Source of the DNA: Bacillota bacterium
Lineage (GTDB): Bacteria; Bacillota; DTU030; DUMP01
DNA: 35,320 bases
NCBI GenBank assembly: GCA_030154105.1
Contig: JASKKP010000021.1
Location: forward strand, 1 to 35,320
Reading direction: 5' to 3'
The notes beneath the pieces are model-generated. The model was not told the DNA's origin and did not search any database. It was given only the letters and a program-made list of their open reading frames with translations. Shown piece after piece: positions 23,710 through 30,918 of this stretch (positions are counted from its first letter, which is position 1; the number at the start of each line of letters is the position of its first letter). The position numbers and the translations under genes were made by a program.

Positions 23710-23746
23710 CGCCGAGATCCCCGCCCTGGAGGTATCCGCCTGCTAG
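23710..23746 (+). pseudogene. Short relic resembling an internal aroA segment
   Basis: These 37 bases match aroA 22124-22160 at 32 positions, and the in-frame translation (EIPALEVSAC then stop) mirrors aroA's EIPALAVAACY. It sits 1.55 kb downstream of the parent segment, beyond hepT-mntA, and its end overlaps the stop codon of the minus-strand small gene. It is too short to be functional; the likely origin is partial duplication or module insertion. Confidence 0.5.
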
Positions 23747-24045
23747 GTTTCCAAGCGAATGTCCGTAGCCCCCGACTGCTCCATAAGTTCTTTCACCCGG
23801 GCAAGGTCTCGTTGCGGGGCTTCCAGGGAAACCACAAGGCCGCGGCCTGCGCCGGCCACCGTGCCGGCCAGCGGTCCCTCAATGCCCATTTCCTCCTGCT
23901 CCGCTTTAAGGTCGGCCACCGGCCGCACCGTCCGGTCAAAGCCGGAAACAACCATTTTATCCCGGCCGAAGCCATAAATGCGCAGGAGGTCGATGCAGGC
24001 GCTCGCCTGGTCCTGCCGCGGGAAAATCCCGATAATCCGAGCCAC
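23743..24045 (-). CDS. Small soluble protein of unknown function
   Basis: A 100-residue acidic alpha/beta protein beginning VARIIGIFPRQDQASACIDLL and ending RVKELMEQSGATDIRLET, with a Gly-rich middle (EGPLAGTVAGAGRG). The two beta-alpha halves with a Gly-rich loop recall small ferredoxin-fold or general-stress (YflT-type) proteins, but I do not recognise the family. GTG 24045 is chosen over GTG 24054 because the ribosome site GGAGG covers 24054-24058. Codon use is like its neighbours, so it looks real. No operon partner: namA ends at a strong hairpin upstream of it. Confidence 0.65.
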   Translation of the reverse strand: MARIIGIFPRQDQASACIDLLRIYGFGRDKMVVSGFDRTVRPVADLKAEQEEMGIEGPLAGTVAGAGRGLVVSLEAPQRDLARVKELMEQSGATDIRLET

Positions 24046-24136
24046 GAAAGCCACCTCCAGGGTTTATTTTCTCTAGGCAGTGGCTTTCCTATCCGATGCC
24101 GGGCTCCGGGAATGCTTTTCCATGCCGACCGAAAAG

Positions 24137-24171
24137 GCCGCTTGGGCTCCATACTCTCCAGCCCAAGCGGC
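24137..24171. terminator. Terminator of namA, possibly bidirectional
   Basis: A twelve-pair stem (GCCGCTTGGGCT at 24137-24148 with AGCCCAAGCGGC at 24160-24171). On the minus strand it is followed by CTTTTC and on the plus strand by TCTTTTC. It starts seven bases after the minus-strand namA stop. The remaining bases up to 24046 hold no gene I can support. Confidence 0.78.
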
Positions 24172-24177
24172 TCTTTT

Positions 24178-25200
24178 CTACCTGTACTTCCCCCGCTCGT
24201 ACTGCTGGGGCCAGGGTACGTCGGCCTTCAAGACGTGGGCGGCGTAGAGGGGCCAGTAGGGCCGGCGCAGGAGCACGCGGCCCAGCGCCACCAAGTCCGC
24301 CCGGCCGTTGCCGATAATTTCCTCGGCCAGCTCGGGGGTGCTGATGAGACCCACGGCCGCCGTGGGGAGACCGGTTTCCCGCCTTACTGTCGCCGCGTAT
24401 TCTACCTGGTAGCCGGCGTACAGGTCGATGCGCGGCGCGAGGAGCCCGCCCGAGCTGCAGTCCACCAGGTCGACCAATTCTCTTACCGAGCGCACGATCT
24501 CTACCGTTTCCGCGAGGTCCAGGCCGCCCGGCACAAAGTCGGTAGCCGAGACGCGCAGGAAGACGGGCATTTCTGGCGGAATGTTGGCCCGCACCGCAGT
24601 CAGCACTTCTTTAAGAAACCGTACCCTGTTCTCGCGCGAACCGCCGTACTCATCCGTCCTCTGGTTGGAGAGAGGCGACAAGAACTCGTGGATTAAGTAG
24701 CCGTGGGCGGCGTGTACCTCCACTGCGTCATAACCGGCCGCCACGGCCCGCCGGGCTGCGGCGCCGAAGGCGGCAACTATCTCCTGGATTTCCTCCCTGG
24801 TTAACTCGGCCGGCACGGGGTACTCCTCGCTCCAGCGCATGCTGGTCGGGGCAACGATGCGTTCCCCGGCGACGCCGCACTTACGCCCGGCATGGGCCAG
24901 CTGCACCGCCATCTTGGCGCCCGCCGCGTGGACGAAGTCCACCAAGCGCTTCAGCGGCCCAACCTGCGCATCCTCCCACAAACCCAGGTCATGGGCCGAA
25001 ATGCGCCCGCGCGGTTCCACGGCGGTAGCTTCCTGCATGATCAGCCCCACGCCGCCCACCGCCCGGGCGCCGTAATGCACCAAGTGCCAGTCGGTGGGGC
25101 GGCCGTCCTCGCCCGCCGAATACATGCACATGGGAGACATCATGATCCGGTTCTTCAGCGTCAGCCCCTTGAGGTTGAATTCTTGAAAAAGCTTGCTCAC
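24178..25200 (-). CDS. namA: NAD(P)H-dependent ene-reductase, YqjM-like old yellow enzyme
   Basis: A 340-residue single-domain FMN enzyme (TIM barrel) reducing activated C=C bonds. It shows the thermophilic-like/YqjM hallmarks: the redox-tuning Cys in SPMCMYSA, QLAHAGRK, the substrate-binding His pair in EVHAAHGYLIHEF, SNQRTDEYGGSRENR and the phosphate-binding ALGRVLLRRP near the end. The frame runs upstream to 25227, but GTG 25200 is preceded by TAGGAGGTGG and gives the normal N-terminus (SKLFQEFNLKGLTLKNRI). Unlike the reductase at 14327 it lacks the Fe-S and FAD domains, so it takes hydride directly from NAD(P)H. The physiological substrate is unknown. Confidence 0.92.
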   Translation of the reverse strand: MSKLFQEFNLKGLTLKNRIMMSPMCMYSAGEDGRPTDWHLVHYGARAVGGVGLIMQEATAVEPRGRISAHDLGLWEDAQVGPLKRLVDFVHAAGAKMAVQLAHAGRKCGVAGERIVAPTSMRWSEEYPVPAELTREEIQEIVAAFGAAARRAVAAGYDAVEVHAAHGYLIHEFLSPLSNQRTDEYGGSRENRVRFLKEVLTAVRANIPPEMPVFLRVSATDFVPGGLDLAETVEIVRSVRELVDLVDCSSGGLLAPRIDLYAGYQVEYAATVRRETGLPTAAVGLISTPELAEEIIGNGRADLVALGRVLLRRPYWPLYAAHVLKADVPWPQQYERGKYR

Positions 25201-25253
25201 AAGACCACCTCCTACAGTGCCCGGCACCCCGGGTCGAGGTTGTCCGCCTTGCC

Positions 25254-25461
25254 CTAAGCCCCGATTTCGGCCACTTTAGCTAGGAGCGTGTAGAGCTCCA
25301 TGTGCAGCGCGTTGCAGAAGGCAGACCGCTCGATGAGATTGGCTTTCTCCGATTTCCACCTCGCCGAATTTTTCCGCCGGAGCACCGCGCTTGGGCCACT
25401 TTTCGGGTGGTAGGTCACCGAAATGAACGTAACCGCAGACGCTGCAACGCCACATTTTCAT
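25254..25461 (-). pseudogene. Decayed rubredoxin-like protein gene
   Basis: From ATG 25461 it reads MKMWRCSVCGYVHFGDLPPE, a rubredoxin-type iron knuckle. The second knuckle should be CPKCG but reads WPKRG, so two of the four Fe ligands are lost. Around 25350 the frame breaks: shifting by one base restores a sensible C-terminus (KANLIERSAFCNALH...) that ends at TAG 25254-25256. Two independent kinds of damage argue for a genuine pseudogene rather than a single read error. Intact relatives shuttle electrons in anaerobes' oxidative-stress pathways. It lies between nrdG and namA on the same strand. Confidence 0.72.
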
Positions 25462-25682
25462 TTATTATTCTATTTCCTCTTCCTCAGGACTCTATGTATT
25501 CGGGTGGCCGCCGGAAGAAGCGCATCCCGTCGTGGGAAAAGCCCGGAGGCCGAGTACGGCTCCTCAGGCCTCTCCGTCGCCCTTACGCCTCCGCGGCCAC
25601 GAGTTTACCGTCCTCCTGCGCGCCTCCGCCCAGGGGTATATTCGTTATGGTGAAACGACTCCCTACGCCGTGGAGCGCAAGG
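25462..25682. other. Gap between nrdG and the rubredoxin relic
   Basis: A stretch of 221 bases with no gene I can support. One plus-strand frame without a start codon reads GYIRYGETTPYAVERKVKRA before stopping near 25705, and looks faintly like the C-terminus of a lost protein. No hairpin with a T-run was found after nrdG. Confidence 0.3.
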
Positions 25683-26378
25683 TTAAGCGCGCACTTCTAC
25701 CACTTTGATCCAGGTCTGGAGTTTCTCGGCCGCCTTTTCCAGAAAGGAAACCGGGCAGGGCGCCGCCAGCTCCAATTCGGGGTCGAGCAGCGGGTGAGTC
25801 GGCCGGAAGGGCTGTAGCACGTACTTGTCGCTGCCGGCCAGCTCTCTGCCGATGGTGAAGAGATCCTGCTCGGTAAGGAGCCCCGGCACTACCGTGGTGC
25901 GGAATTCGTATGCCGAAGCCGCCGTGCGGATGACGTCTATGCTGGTACGGATCGCCTGAAGATCCACCGGCCGGCCGGCCAGCAGGCCGTACTTGGCCAA
26001 AGGTGCTTTTACGTCCATGGCTACATAATCCACGAGCCGCTCGGCCAAAAGGGCGCGCAGCACTTCCGGCCGTGTACCGTTGGTGTCGAGTTTAACCTTG
26101 AGGCCGGTCCGCTTCAGGCGCCTGATGAAACCGGTGAGTTCCGGCGCCAGGGTGGGCTCTCCCCCCGTGATACACACTGCCGGCACCAAGTGGCGGCGTT
26201 CGGCCAAGAAGGCCAGAATCTCCTCCAAGTTCTCATCCGGCAGCGTACCTGCTTCTTTAACCAGCTTGGCATTATGGCAAAACGGGCAACGGAAGTTGCA
26301 GCCGCCGAAGAAGACGGTACTACAGATACTCCCGGGGTAGTCCACCAAACTTACCGGCTGCACACCCTTGACGCCCAC
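25683..26378 (-). CDS. nrdG: Anaerobic ribonucleoside-triphosphate reductase activating protein (radical SAM)
   Basis: A 231-residue radical-SAM activase that uses a [4Fe-4S] cluster and S-adenosylmethionine to create the glycyl radical on NrdD. The cluster motif CNFRCPFC is near residues 27-34, after VSLVDYPGSICSTVFFGG; the SAM-contact motif ITGGEPT is near 94, followed by KLDTNGTRP and VDYVAMDVKAP. This is the longer form seen with ATP-cone NrdDs of Clostridia and thermophiles. GTG 26378 is three bases after the nrdD stop, so the genes are co-transcribed and probably translationally coupled. Confidence 0.93.
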   Translation of the reverse strand: MGVKGVQPVSLVDYPGSICSTVFFGGCNFRCPFCHNAKLVKEAGTLPDENLEEILAFLAERRHLVPAVCITGGEPTLAPELTGFIRRLKRTGLKVKLDTNGTRPEVLRALLAERLVDYVAMDVKAPLAKYGLLAGRPVDLQAIRTSIDVIRTAASAYEFRTTVVPGLLTEQDLFTIGRELAGSDKYVLQPFRPTHPLLDPELELAAPCPVSFLEKAAEKLQTWIKVVEVRA

Positions 26379-26381
26379 GCC

Positions 26382-29300
26382 TTACTCGCTCCCTGCCGCA
26401 GCCTGCGCCGCCACCTCCGGCTCCACACGGAAAGTGCAGCGCTGGCGGAACTCTTCCTTCTTGCCTTTGTTCCAGTTCTTGACGGGACGGTAGTAACCGA
26501 CCACACGGCTCCAGATTTCCGTCTCGGCACCGCACTCCGGGCAGCTAGGCTGCTCGCCGACGAGATAGCCGTGTTCGGGGCAGACGCTGAACGTAGGCGT
26601 GAGGGAAAAGTAGGGCAGGCGGAAGTTGTTGAACACGGTCCTTATTACCTGCTCACAGGTCTTGATATCGGTGAGGCGCTCGCCGAGGAAGGCATGGAAC
26701 ACAGTACCGCCGGTGTACTTTACCTGGAGCTCGTCTTGATGCTCGAGCGCCGTGAAGAGGTCCAAGCCGTGGTTTACCGGAAGCTGCGTAGAATTGGTGT
26801 AGTAAGGCTCCTTCTCGCCGGAGGTGATGATGTCCGGGTAGAGTTCTTTGTCCAGGCGTGCCAGGCGATAGCTGGTCCCTTCAGCCGGGGTAGCTTCCAG
26901 GTTGAAGAGCTCTCCCGTTTCTTCCTGGAAATCCCGCAGCTTTTCCCGCATAAAGTCCAGCACGCGCAAGGCAAACTCGCGGCCGGCGGCCGTGTCCACT
27001 CCTACTCCCAGAAGGTTCAAAGCGGCTTCGTGCATGCCCACGATTCCAATCGTGTTGAAGTGGTTTTCCCAGTAGCGCCCGAAGGCCTCCTTCACGTGGC
27101 GGAGGTAGAAGCGCGAGTACGGGTAGAGCCCCTGCTCCGTAAACCGCTCTAGGGCTTTGCGCTTCAGGAGCAGGCTCTCCTTGGCCAGGTTCATTTGCCG
27201 GGTGAGAAGGGAGAAGAACATCTCCTCGCTCCGGGCAAGATACCCGAGGCGCGGCAGGTTAATGGTGACCACGCCGATGGAGCCGGTGAGAGGATTGGCC
27301 CCGAAGAGGCCTCCGCCCCGGCGCCTGAGCTCGCGGTTGTCTAGGCGGAGGCGGCAGTTATGTGTTACCAGGCCGTTAGCCAATTGGAACAGGTGGTCCT
27401 CCGACTCGACGGCAAAGCAGTACACCTTACCTGAGTAGTCGACTGGTTCGACGGCCTCCACCTTGAACCACCAGTAACCGTCTTCTTTGAAAAAGACGTC
27501 GCCATAAGACGGCCGCGTGTGGAATTTGGCCACGTATACCGGTGCATCCCCCAGCCGCCCTTCGCGCTGGTCGGGGTTCTCTAGGTCTACGCGGTAAGCC
27601 AAACCGAGCAGCGCACAAATGGCTTGGAAATCCTCCACCAACCCTTTATTCACTGTATAGATCCGCCCTCGATTCCCGCCGTCGGTGGCATACCACCCGT
27701 CAAGGATACCCTGGAGAAAGGAGCGCCCCAGCCGAAAGGCGCGCGGGGTAAGGCGTTTAGTTCTCGCATCATCACCCGTCACAAACTGGCGCAACCAGAT
27801 GATAGCCGCTTGGCTTGGCTTATCACCGTAGACATGAAGGGAATGAACGTTGTGTTCAGAAGACTCGGTGCAGATAAACCCCATACGAGTAAAGAACGTT
27901 GTCAGCCGCTCTGTAGCGTACTGTTTGCTCTCGCTATCGTTCAGCGAGAAGGTAAGGTTCCCACCTTTGTTGTCAATGCTGCCGTCCCCCAGGTAAGCTC
28001 CCACGGCAAAACCGGCGTCGTAGTTTTCTTTGTCCTCTGGAAGCGGCACCGCATTGTACGGCAGATACATACCAGGCTTAAGGTCGCGGGCGGTCAAGAG
28101 CTGAACAGGAGCACCCTTGCCGGCCTTCGCCAGCTGTTCGTGGCGCAGGTCCATGATCGTCTCCGCGCCGTTGCTCGTTTTCACTTTAACGCAGCCAACG
28201 GTATCATTTACCACCAAGCCCGCCTTAATCCACTTACCGTTGATCAGTACCTCATACTCGGTACCAGCCCTTACCACGGTGTTGTATACCTCGCGGATCG
28301 GCCGGATGGTTAAACCCTTTGAGGTGCGCACCGGCACTTTCGTGTCGGGGTGCAAAGGACACATCGACCGTACATCTTCCGGCTTCATTTCCGAATTAAT
28401 GAAGTTGGCGAAGTACGGAATGCCGTACTTGGCGGTCATGGCCATGATCTTGTCGGCCACGGGCGTCCCCCAGGGGAAGTCCTTGGTGATGTTGTAGGTG
28501 GGGATGGGGAAAGTGAAGATGCGGCCCTTGGCGTCGCCCTCGGTCATGACCTCACAGAAGGCCATGTTCAGCATGTCCATTTCTGCCTGGAAGTCGCCGT
28601 AGACGGCGTCCTGACGCCTGCCGCCGATAATCACCGGCTCGCCCCGCATGGTCTCCGGGGGCCGCACGTCGAAGGTGAGGTTGACAAAGGGAGTTTGGAA
28701 GCCGACGCGCGTGGGCACGTTCAAGTTGAAAATGAATTCCTGCAACGCCTGTTTAACCTCTTTGTAGGAAAGGCCGTCGTAACGGATGAAGGGTGCCAGG
28801 TATGTGTCAAAACTCGCCAAGGCCTGAGCGCCGGCCGCCTCACCCTGCAGGGTGTAGAAGAAATTCGCGATCTGCCCCAGGGCCGTGCGGAAATGCTTCG
28901 CCGGAGCACTCTCCACCTTTTGAGCCGCGCCTTTGAAGCCCTGTTCCAGAAGGTCGCCCAAATCCCAACCGCAGCAGTAAGGGGCCAGCAGGGAAAGGTC
29001 GTGTAGGTGCAGGTCGCCGCTCACATGGGCATCGCGGATGGCCGGCGGGTAGACCTTTTCCAGCCAATAACGGGAGGTCACCGCGCCGATTATGTGGTTG
29101 TTCAGCCCCTGCAGCGAATAGTCCATGTTGCTGTTCTCGTTGATGCGCCAACTTTCGCCTTCGAGATAGCGGTGGACCGTCTTTTCCACGTCCAGAAGCA
29201 GCCGCTCCAGGCTCCGCCACTCGGCATGCTGCTGGCGGTAGAGAATATAGGCCTTAGCCGTGCGGGCATGTCCGCGTTCGATAAGCACTTTTTCCACCAA

Positions 29301-29501
29301 GTCCTGAATGTCTTCCACGCCTGGGATTTCTCTTTCCCCGAAGCGGGTGATGAGGAGTTCTTCCACCTCTTCTGCCAGTTTCTCGGCCCGCTCGCGGTCG
29401 CCTCCACCCACCGCCTGCGCGGCCTTGAAGATGGCCGTGGCTATCTTGGAACGGTCGTAAGGTACCAGCCGGCCATCGCGTTTCCTGATCTTTTCCAGCA
29501 C
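26382..29501 (-). CDS. nrdD: Anaerobic (class III) ribonucleoside-triphosphate reductase, intein-containing
   Basis: A 1039-residue precursor; removing the 335-residue intein leaves about 704 residues, normal for class III enzymes, which make dNTPs from NTPs without oxygen. The N-terminus is an ATP-cone (KIRKRDGRLVPYDRSKIATAI). The 10-stranded barrel follows, with GVVTINLPRLGYL. The C-terminus has the zinc site CPEH...CPEC and the glycyl-radical loop RVVGYYRPVKNWNKG. After splicing, the junction is RSM-CRLRLD, and that Cys aligns with the thiyl-radical cysteine region (MGCR in E. coli, from memory). GTG 29501 has GAGGTGA upstream. nrdG follows, and the promoter has NrdR-like boxes. Confidence 0.95.
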   Translation of the reverse strand: MLEKIRKRDGRLVPYDRSKIATAIFKAAQAVGGGDRERAEKLAEEVEELLITRFGEREIPGVEDIQDLVEKVLIERGHARTAKAYILYRQQHAEWRSLERLLLDVEKTVHRYLEGESWRINENSNMDYSLQGLNNHIIGAVTSRYWLEKVYPPAIRDAHVSGDLHLHDLSLLAPYCCGWDLGDLLEQGFKGAAQKVESAPAKHFRTALGQIANFFYTLQGEAAGAQALASFDTYLAPFIRYDGLSYKEVKQALQEFIFNLNVPTRVGFQTPFVNLTFDVRPPETMRGEPVIIGGRRQDAVYGDFQAEMDMLNMAFCEVMTEGDAKGRIFTFPIPTYNITKDFPWGTPVADKIMAMTAKYGIPYFANFINSEMKPEDVRSMCPLHPDTKVPVRTSKGLTIRPIREVYNTVVRAGTEYEVLINGKWIKAGLVVNDTVGCVKVKTSNGAETIMDLRHEQLAKAGKGAPVQLLTARDLKPGMYLPYNAVPLPEDKENYDAGFAVGAYLGDGSIDNKGGNLTFSLNDSESKQYATERLTTFFTRMGFICTESSEHNVHSLHVYGDKPSQAAIIWLRQFVTGDDARTKRLTPRAFRLGRSFLQGILDGWYATDGGNRGRIYTVNKGLVEDFQAICALLGLAYRVDLENPDQREGRLGDAPVYVAKFHTRPSYGDVFFKEDGYWWFKVEAVEPVDYSGKVYCFAVESEDHLFQLANGLVTHNCRLRLDNRELRRRGGGLFGANPLTGSIGVVTINLPRLGYLARSEEMFFSLLTRQMNLAKESLLLKRKALERFTEQGLYPYSRFYLRHVKEAFGRYWENHFNTIGIVGMHEAALNLLGVGVDTAAGREFALRVLDFMREKLRDFQEETGELFNLEATPAEGTSYRLARLDKELYPDIITSGEKEPYYTNSTQLPVNHGLDLFTALEHQDELQVKYTGGTVFHAFLGERLTDIKTCEQVIRTVFNNFRLPYFSLTPTFSVCPEHGYLVGEQPSCPECGAETEIWSRVVGYYRPVKNWNKGKKEEFRQRCTFRVEPEVAAQAAAGSE
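27357..28361 (-). mobile_element. Intein with LAGLIDADG homing endonuclease inside nrdD
   Basis: Residues 381-715 of the precursor. Block A is CPLHPDTKVPV with Cys1; block B is near ETIMDLRHEQL. The two endonuclease motifs are FAVGAYLGDGSID (498-510) and FLQGILDGWYATDGG (595-609). Block F is near VYCFAVESEDHLFQL, and block G is NGLVTHN followed by extein Cys716, so all splicing residues (C1, block B His, penultimate His, terminal Asn, +1 Cys) are present. Both LAGLIDADG motifs keep acidic residues, so the endonuclease may still be active. Confidence 0.93.
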
Positions 29502-29519
29502 GTTCTCACCTCATCATAT

Positions 29520-29535
29520 CCACAATATGTAGTAG
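29520..29535. promoter_or_regulatory. NrdR-like box in the nrdD promoter
   Basis: On the minus strand CTACTACATATTGTGG matches the NrdR consensus (aCACwAtATaTwGtGt) at about 12 of 16 positions. A partner sequence starting CTACTACAT lies on the plus strand at 29552, with centres about 32 bases (three turns) apart, the usual NrdR spacing. Together they form a 9-base inverted repeat (29527-29535 with 29552-29560). NrdR represses RNR genes when dATP is high. Confidence 0.6.
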
Positions 29536-29542
29536 CAAGTCT

Positions 29543-29571
29543 AGTATAGATCTACTACATGCAGGTGTCCA
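29543..29571 (-). promoter_or_regulatory. Sigma-A promoter of nrdD-nrdG
   Basis: Reading the minus strand, TGGACA (29571-29566), a 17-base spacer and TATACT (29548-29543). It lies over the NrdR-like repeat, so repressor binding would block polymerase. The leader to the nrdD GTG is about 35 bases. Confidence 0.72.
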
Positions 29572-29720
29572 GAGCCCACCGGGCGACTCCCGGGCAACCA
29601 AGGGCAATTAGCCCGAAAGTAGCCCCGTCAGGCTCGTCCAGATCATTCCTTACTCATCAGTTCGGCCGAGAAGGATTACGGCCGACAGTAGCGAATTTTT
29701 GGAGAGAGAAACATGAACAC
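29572..29720 (+). other. Structured region upstream of the coiled-coil protein gene
   Basis: GAGCC (29572-29576) pairs with GGCTC (29631-29635), closing two inner hairpins: CCGGG/CCCGG (29579-29583 with 29589-29593) and GGGC/GCCC (29602-29605 with 29611-29614). A further stem TCGGCC/GGCCGA lies downstream near 29653-29676, followed by a five-T run (29696-29700). The layout resembles a cis-regulatory RNA, but I cannot place it in a known riboswitch class, and no plus-strand promoter is clear. Confidence 0.4.
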
Positions 29721-29743
29721 CCTTGCCCGCGGAGGTACAGGGC

Positions 29744-30871
29744 ATGACGAGTAAAGGTCCTGAGTCGGCGGCGCCCTTGACTACCAAGTACGTAAGCGGC
29801 GTCCTCGCCTTTCTTATTCTTCTCCTCTTCGGCCTCTCCGCCGTCTCCGCCGCGCTGCCCGCGCCGGAGACGGCCCCTCTTCCGGCACCGGTTACGGAAA
29901 AAGAAAGGCTCATCGCGGAGATTCTAGCCCTAGATACAAAGCTCGCCCTGCTCAACCGGCAAAAGGCAGAGGCGGAAGCTCGCATCGAGGCCATTAAGGC
30001 CAACCTCACCAGCACAGCCCAGGAAAAGGAGCAATTGGCACGCCGGGCGGCAGAGGAGCAGGAATACGTGGCCGCCTGGCTGCGGTTTTTGGCCGAAGAC
30101 GGCTCCTTAACCTACCTGGACGTTCTCCTGGGCGCCCTAGACCTGAGTGACTTTCTTACGCGCCTGGATCTGGTCCTCACCATCATTGAGAGTAACGTGA
30201 ACAAGCTTGAAAAGCTACAGGCGCTGGCCGCCGCCATAGCGGCTAAAGAAGCGGAGCTGGCCCGGCAGCAGGCGGAACTCGCCAAGGCACATGCCGCCAT
30301 CAGCGAAAGCCTGGCGGCGGCCCAAAGCCTGCGCCAAGCTAAAGCCCGCGCCCTGGCCGAGGCGGAGAAAAAATTGGCCGACTTTGCCACCGTCCTAGCC
30401 GTAAGCCAAGCCTGGGAAACGGTTCTCCCGGACATCGATCGCCTGCTGGCCCGCCTGGAAGCCGTTCCCTGGGAAAACGTCCAGCCGGATAGCCTAGAGG
30501 TGAATTTTCTCTTGGGCCGGGCCAACCTGGTTTACCGGGAGACCACTTTGGCCGGCCTCCTCAGGAACACTGAAGAACAGGGCGACGGCGTGGACCTTTC
30601 CTGCCTTCCCGGCCGGCTGATCTTGGAACGCCCTGCGGCCACCGGGCGCCCGTCTTACGCTCTGAGCCTGGAGCTCGTGCCGGACGGCCGCCGCCTAATC
30701 CTTAAGCCCGCAGGCATAGCCGTGGCCGGAGTTGTCGTCCCCGCCCCCACTCTGGCGCTAATTTTCGCCGGACACGAGCTCGTGCTCACCCTCCCCCTTC
30801 CCGCCGGGTTAAAGATCGCCCAAGCCGACGTGGAAGTCGGCGAGCTTAGGCTTACTTTGATCCGCGAATGA
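29744..30871 (+). CDS. Exported or membrane-anchored coiled-coil protein, PcsB N-terminal-like
   Basis: A 375-residue protein with a hydrophobic segment at about residues 18-37 (VSGVLAFLILLLFGLSAVSA) that serves as signal peptide or anchor. It is followed by long heptad-rich helices (about 50-105 and 150-220, rich in Ala/Glu/Lys, e.g. AAIAAKEAELARQQAEL) and a beta-rich C-terminal domain (about 250-375). The helical part, including the YLDVLLGALDLSDFLTRLDLV segment split between coils, matches the N-terminal domain of PcsB/FtsX-interacting hydrolases, which regulates septal peptidoglycan cleavage. No catalytic CHAP or NlpC domain is present, so it is more likely a regulator or scaffold. ATG 29744 follows GCGGAGG. 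Divergent from nrdD. Confidence 0.75.
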   Translation: MTSKGPESAAPLTTKYVSGVLAFLILLLFGLSAVSAALPAPETAPLPAPVTEKERLIAEILALDTKLALLNRQKAEAEARIEAIKANLTSTAQEKEQLARRAAEEQEYVAAWLRFLAEDGSLTYLDVLLGALDLSDFLTRLDLVLTIIESNVNKLEKLQALAAAIAAKEAELARQQAELAKAHAAISESLAAAQSLRQAKARALAEAEKKLADFATVLAVSQAWETVLPDIDRLLARLEAVPWENVQPDSLEVNFLLGRANLVYRETTLAGLLRNTEEQGDGVDLSCLPGRLILERPAATGRPSYALSLELVPDGRRLILKPAGIAVAGVVVPAPTLALIFAGHELVLTLPLPAGLKIAQADVEVGELRLTLIRE

Positions 30872-30901
30872 AAAAAAGCGGCAGGCACAGCACGCCCGCC
30901 G
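30871..30901 (-). terminator. Terminator of folC
   Basis: On the minus strand CGGCGGGC (30901-30894) pairs with GCCTGCCG (30886-30879), one G-U pair included, around a seven-base loop, followed by a run of seven Ts (30877-30871). The A-rich side coincides with the stop codon of the converging plus-strand gene. Confidence 0.82.
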
Positions 30902-30918
30902 GCGGCAAAATTCGTTTT

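Noticed and set aside
23647-24696. A 349-codon plus-strand open frame
   Set aside because: Antisense to the small gene at 23743 and to namA, which have proper starts and motifs.
26190-27152. A 320-codon plus-strand open frame over nrdG/nrdD
   Set aside because: Antisense shadow of conserved NrdD/NrdG sequence; no ribosome site or family motif.
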